This document shows, piece after piece, positions 60,726 to 64,000 of a stretch of DNA of 64,000 bases (the first letter of the stretch is position 1; every line of letters begins with the position of its first letter). Position numbers and translations under genes: made by a program. The notes beneath the pieces were generated by a model, which had not been told where the DNA came from, ran no database searches, and saw nothing but the letters and a program-made list of their open reading frames with translations. The stretch covers positions 62,001 through 126,000 of the forward strand of contig DATNNM010000012.1 in NCBI GenBank assembly GCA_035601835.1, in the 5' to 3' direction. Source of the stretch: Candidatus Tumulicola sp. Lineage in GTDB: Bacteria; Vulcanimicrobiota; Vulcanimicrobiia; Eremiobacterales; Eremiobacteraceae.

Positions 60726-62060
60726 CTAGCGCGCCGGCTGGCCCGCGTGCGCATGTCGGTTACCCGAGCGCGACTTGCCGACGCGCGGCAGCATCTTACG
60801 CAGCCTTTCCGGCAGCACGACGTCGAGCGCATCGTCTACTGTGACGATGCCGTGCATGTGGCCCTCGTCGTCGACGACAGGCACGGCGACGAAGTCATAA
60901 CGCGCGATGACGGCGGCGACTTCCTCACGCGACGCGCTCAGCGGCACGCTCACGACATGCTCTTGGATGAGTTTGTCGGTGGGCTGCGAGGGATCGCTGC
61001 CGACCAAGTCGCGCAGCGACAAGACGCCCAGAAGATGCTCGGACTGGTCCAGCACGTACACGTAATACACCAGCTCCGCGTCCGGCGCGGCCTTGCGGAT
61101 GTGTTCGAAGGTCTCCCCGACCGTCAGCCCCGGCGGTACTGAGAGGAACTCGGTCGTCATAATGCCGCCGGCGGTCGCTTCGTCGTGCGCGAGCAGCTCG
61201 CGCACGTCTTTGGCCTCATCCGGCTCCATGAGATTGAGGAGCTGGCGCTGCTTGTCGGGTTCGACCTCGGCCAACAGGTCGGCCGCGTCATCGCTGCTCA
61301 TGTTCTCGATGATGTCCGCCGCGCGCTCCGGTTTCAGATCTTCAAGGATGGAGAGTTGCGTGTTGACGTCGAGCTGCTCGAACGCGTCGGCGGCGGTCTC
61401 TTCGTCGAGCGAGCTCACCAGCGACGCCTGGTCGGACGCGTTGAGTTCCTCGATGATGGCCGCCATGTCGACGGGATGGATGCGCTCGATCTTGTCGCTG
61501 GGTACGCGCAAGCGGACCGAGTCGGTGGGTCCGACGCGCGAAAGCGGCTGCACGGAATCCCAGGAGATAAGCGATCTCGGAACACCGAGGCGGGTCGAAC
61601 GCTCCAGCAAATGCTTGCTGAAGCCGCTCAGTCCGAGCCGGCGCAACAAGCCGGACGCGCCGATGTCGGCGGCGATGATGCGCAACTGGTCGCCGGCCGG
61701 CGCCAACTTGACGTCGTTCACACGGACGACCTTGCGCCCGTCGACGTCGACGATCTGCTTATCGAGGAGTTCGCGGTTGAGCAGCAGCTCGTCGTCAGCC
61801 GCCACCTTGTGCTCGGCGTCGCGCGGCGGAGCATTGAGGATCACCTCTTTGTCCGTGATGGCGCGCACCGAGGAGAACTGAGCGAAACGCATGCCGCCGT
61901 CGCGGCACTTGATGTACAGCCCGGTCACCGGCGGGAATTCCTCGCGGCCGTCCACGACGACGTCGTGCACCTTGCCGATAGGCATGCTCGAGCCCTCGGT
62001 CCACAGTTTGACCGGGCGGCCGATCAGTTCGCTGACGTACGCCTCGTGCAGTTCCACCAT
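60726..62060 (-). CDS. Soluble PRC-barrel + MgtE_N + CBS protein
   Basis: 444 residues with no membrane helix. N-terminal PRC-barrel (about 10-100; PIGKVHDVVVDG), a second barrel-like segment, the MgtE N-domain superhelix (about 195-295; IHPVDMAAIIEEL, LEDLKPERAADIIENM, DEATAGGIMTTEF) and two CBS domains (about 295-425; LLGVLSLRDLVG, MHGIVTVDDAL). In MgtE these parts bind Mg2+ and gate the channel, but the transmembrane channel is missing. Tail-to-tail with the NRMT-like gene, 6 bp apart. Possibly its Mg2+ sensor in trans. ATG 62060 follows GAGG. Confidence 0.88.
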   Translation of the reverse strand: MVELHEAYVSELIGRPVKLWTEGSSMPIGKVHDVVVDGREEFPPVTGLYIKCRDGGMRFAQFSSVRAITDKEVILNAPPRDAEHKVAADDELLLNRELLDKQIVDVDGRKVVRVNDVKLAPAGDQLRIIAADIGASGLLRRLGLSGFSKHLLERSTRLGVPRSLISWDSVQPLSRVGPTDSVRLRVPSDKIERIHPVDMAAIIEELNASDQASLVSSLDEETAADAFEQLDVNTQLSILEDLKPERAADIIENMSSDDAADLLAEVEPDKQRQLLNLMEPDEAKDVRELLAHDEATAGGIMTTEFLSVPPGLTVGETFEHIRKAAPDAELVYYVYVLDQSEHLLGVLSLRDLVGSDPSQPTDKLIQEHVVSVPLSASREEVAAVIARYDFVAVPVVDDEGHMHGIVTVDDALDVVLPERLRKMLPRVGKSRSGNRHAHAGQPAR

Positions 62061-62174
62061 AATGCCTCTTTAAGGCCATTGTAAGGGGAGGTGTCGGGAT
62101 GCGTCAACCCACAAGACCCGCGCCCTTGGTCAGTTGATGGATTGCTCCGCGAGCAATGAGCGGCTAGAGTTCAT

Positions 62175-62711
62175 CTAGTCCGGCCAAAGATCTTGAACGT
62201 GCATGCTCCAACCAGGCAGCAGCGCCGTCAGGTGCAGCGTATCTCCGTCCTTTAGAAGCTGTGCGTGACCAAGCTCGTGCACCGCGACGGTGCGCTGGTC
62301 CGGATCGATGAGCCAGGTGATCTGCGCGCCTAGCTCTCGAAGCAGCCCGAGTTTTTCCTCGAGCTCGCGTATCCGGTCGGATGGCGATTTGACTTCGACC
62401 GCGAGATTGGGAACCGCGTCCGCGAAGCCCGCGGGAAGCGTCGGCAACCGGTCTCGCGTGACGAAGGAGACATCGGGAGCGATGATGTCTCCATTCGGCA
62501 GCCTGAACCCGCCGTTTGAACCAAGGATATAGCCAAGCCTTTTCGGGTGCACCCAGGCGTTCAATCTGCTAGCGAGCATGACGGCGATGACTTCGGACAA
62601 GGCTCCCGAAGGGCTCATGATTATTATCCGGCCGTCGCGCAACTCGACGCGGCAGGCCGGATTCGCTTGCTGCACCTTGAGGAGTTCGCGCTCTGTAAGT
62701 ACCATGTGCAT
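62175..62711 (-). CDS. Uma2-family (DUF820) putative nuclease-fold protein
   Basis: 178 residues. VELRDGRIIIMSPSGALSEVI, GGFRLPNGDIIAPDVSFV and AVPNLAVEVKSPSDRI show the PD-(D/E)xK core (D...ExK). These are abundant, often multicopy proteins of unknown function related to restriction-endonuclease folds. ATG 62711 or 62705. Confidence 0.9.
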   Translation of the reverse strand: MHMVLTERELLKVQQANPACRVELRDGRIIIMSPSGALSEVIAVMLASRLNAWVHPKRLGYILGSNGGFRLPNGDIIAPDVSFVTRDRLPTLPAGFADAVPNLAVEVKSPSDRIRELEEKLGLLRELGAQITWLIDPDQRTVAVHELGHAQLLKDGDTLHLTALLPGWSMHVQDLWPD

Positions 62712-62796
62712 AAGAGAAATAACCTCACGGACTCCGTTTCCCTCCTTTCGAGCGTGCGTCAAGGGAGCAGTCCTTTTCGGGCTCGAACGCGGACCT

Positions 62797-63582
62797 ATGG
62801 AGTTCGCTCGAGTGCTCGCCGTGGCCGAGCACGCCGCGCGCGGCGCCGGCGAGCTGCTGCGTTCGAAGCTGGGCACGCACATCGCCGTACGTTCTAAAGG
62901 GCTGCGCAGCAATCTCGTCACCGAAGCCGACACGGAGAGCGAGGCCATCATTCGGAACGTCATCGCTCAGACGTTTCCGGACGACCGCATCTTAGGAGAA
63001 GAAGCAGGCGAAAGCGGCAGCCCATCGCGCGGCCGGTGGATCGTCGATCCCCTCGACGGCACCACGAACTACGCGCACGCATATCCGCTCTTCGGCGTTT
63101 CGATCGCATACGAGTACGATGGCGAACTGCGCGCCGGCGTCGTGTACAATCCGGTTTCGGGCGAGATGTTCCGCGCGCTGCGCGGCGGCGGGGCGGAGTG
63201 CAACGGCCGTCCGATCCGCGTTTCGGACGAAGACGATCTCAAAGACGCTCTGCTGGTGACTGGATTTCCGCCGCAGCGCGACAACGAAGTGTCTTCGAAC
63301 CTCGCCCCCTTCGCGGAGTTCATGCGCCGCAGCCAAGCGATCCGCCGGGATGGCTCAGCCGCGCTGGATCTATGCTTCGTCGCTTGCGGGCGCTTCGATG
63401 GGTTTTGGGAAGCCGACTTGCAGGCGTGGGATGTGGCGGCAGGCACCGTGATCCTCACGGAAGCCGGCGGCGTGGCCACCGACTATCGGGGCGGTCCGTC
63501 CGCGCTCGACGCGCGCCAGATCGTGGCGAGCAACGGAAAGATCCATCGGTCGATGCTCGAGGTGCTCGCACCGCGTGCGTGA
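62797..63582 (+). CDS. Inositol-1-monophosphatase family phosphatase
   Basis: 261 residues. Metal and catalytic motifs: LVTEADTESEAII, ILGEEAGE, WIVDPLDGTTNYAHAYP (about 85-101) and ADLQAWDVAAGTVILTEAGG. Hydrolyses inositol phosphates or related sugars/nucleotides such as PAP or FBP. ATG 62797. Overlaps the next gene by 8 nt. Confidence 0.93.
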   Translation: MEFARVLAVAEHAARGAGELLRSKLGTHIAVRSKGLRSNLVTEADTESEAIIRNVIAQTFPDDRILGEEAGESGSPSRGRWIVDPLDGTTNYAHAYPLFGVSIAYEYDGELRAGVVYNPVSGEMFRALRGGGAECNGRPIRVSDEDDLKDALLVTGFPPQRDNEVSSNLAPFAEFMRRSQAIRRDGSAALDLCFVACGRFDGFWEADLQAWDVAAGTVILTEAGGVATDYRGGPSALDARQIVASNGKIHRSMLEVLAPRA

Positions 63583-64000
63583 ATGCGCGAGCTGGCGCGA
63601 GGCATTCGATCTCGGGTCGAGCGAGCACATCGCGCTGGTCGGCGGCGGCGGCAAGACCACGACCTTGTGGTCGCTCGCGCGCGAGCTTTCTACGACAGCG
63701 CCCACCATCGTGACCTCGACGACGAAAGCGGGAGCTCGTCCGCCGGATGTGGCGTTCGTGGCCTACGGCAAAGCCGTGCCGGACCACACGCTCAAAGAGG
63801 CCGTCGGTTCCGCTTTGCAGCACGCGCGACTGGTGGCGGTCGGGAGCGGAGCACGCGAGGGGCGGCTGGAAGGCATCGCACCGGAGATCGCCGACGAGCT
63901 CTTTTTCCGTTGCGGCGCGAGCTACGTGATCAACGAGGCCGACGGCGCGCGCATGAAGCCGTTCAAAGCCCCGGCAGCGCACGAACCGGTCCTCGCTTCC
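63575..64000 (+). CDS. YqeC-like maturation protein for molybdenum hydroxylases (N-terminal part)
   Basis: 142 codons from GTG 63575, running off the window. IALVGGGGKTTTLWSLARELS is a P-loop with the GGGGKTT form of YqeC, followed by VTSTTKA. YqeC proteins cluster with xdhC, mocA and molybdenum-hydroxylase genes and are thought to help mature these enzymes. It fits the two molybdenum hydroxylases in the window. The C-terminal part is not visible. Confidence 0.8.
   Translation, partial: MRECASWREAFDLGSSEHIALVGGGGKTTTLWSLARELSTTAPTIVTSTTKAGARPPDVAFVAYGKAVPDHTLKEAVGSALQHARLVAVGSGAREGRLEGIAPEIADELFFRCGASYVINEADGARMKPFKAPAAHEPVLAS

Overview
The window is 64 kb of high-G+C bacterial chromosome. 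It is densely packed, with many 4-nt ATGA/TTGA gene overlaps, and has no rRNA, tRNA, insertion sequence or CRISPR array that I can see. Lipobox-type lipoproteins, a TonB-like inner-membrane protein with a very long Pro-rich periplasmic linker, and many exported proteins suggest a diderm. Form II CO-dehydrogenase-like genes, a 4-hydroxybenzoyl-CoA-reductase-like molybdenum enzyme, a MoxR/DUF58/DUF4129 cluster and short palindromic repeats resemble uncultured soil lineages such as Candidatus Eremiobacterota (WPS-2) or Dormibacterota/Chloroflexota. This placement is an inference from gene content; no marker gene in the window settles it.

Layout. 1-6.2 kb: start of an ABC transporter, a cyclophilin, a BlaI/M56 sensor pair, serine biosynthesis (serA overlapping a histidine phosphatase) and a small lipoprotein. 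6.3-11 kb: ammonium transporter and a DUF2339/DUF3999 membrane pair. 11-14.5 kb: malate synthase behind a hairpin that buries its ribosome binding site, then an ECF sigma factor with a fused anti-sigma/DUF4349 partner. 14.5-18.3 kb: coxSLM-type operon (form II). 18.3-25.5 kb: proline dehydrogenase, DapA-family aldolase and hydrolase, two MsrB genes, a metallophosphatase and the TonB-like protein. 25.5-28 kb: a large (alpha/alpha)6 glycosidase-like protein. 28.1-37.1 kb: an HBCR-like enzyme in two pieces (gamma and alpha at 28-31 kb, beta with its [4Fe-4S] insert at 36-37 kb) flanking a minus-strand operon of lipoprotein, split-borosin precursor, borosin N-methyltransferase and LuxR/ATPase regulator. 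37-45.5 kb: an exported protein, divergent RDD/SpoIIM-like membrane genes and a five-gene overlapping MoxR-DUF58-DUF4350-DUF4129 operon. 45.6-54.5 kb: asparaginase, NagA, MFS transporter, phosphohexomutase, glutamine synthetase, a beta-propeller lipoprotein and an Fpg-like glycosylase. 54.6-59 kb: TPR protein, RidA, glutaredoxin, and a second glutamine synthetase with a PucR regulator. 59.1-62 kb: an M-box Mg2+ riboswitch ahead of an NRAMP-related transporter, facing a soluble PRC/MgtE_N/CBS protein. 62.1-64 kb: Uma2 nuclease-fold protein, inositol monophosphatase and the start of a YqeC-like gene.

Themes. Nitrogen: Amt, two glutamine synthetases of different subclass, asparaginase, PucR and proline dehydrogenase. 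Molybdenum hydroxylases: two separate enzymes plus a YqeC-like maturation factor. Mg2+: riboswitch, transporter and a candidate sensor. The most unusual items are the split-borosin RiPP operon (34.4-36.0 kb), the M-box/NRAMP/soluble-MgtE unit, and a family of GTAG-headed REP-like palindromes that repeatedly supply or overlap the stop codons of genes.
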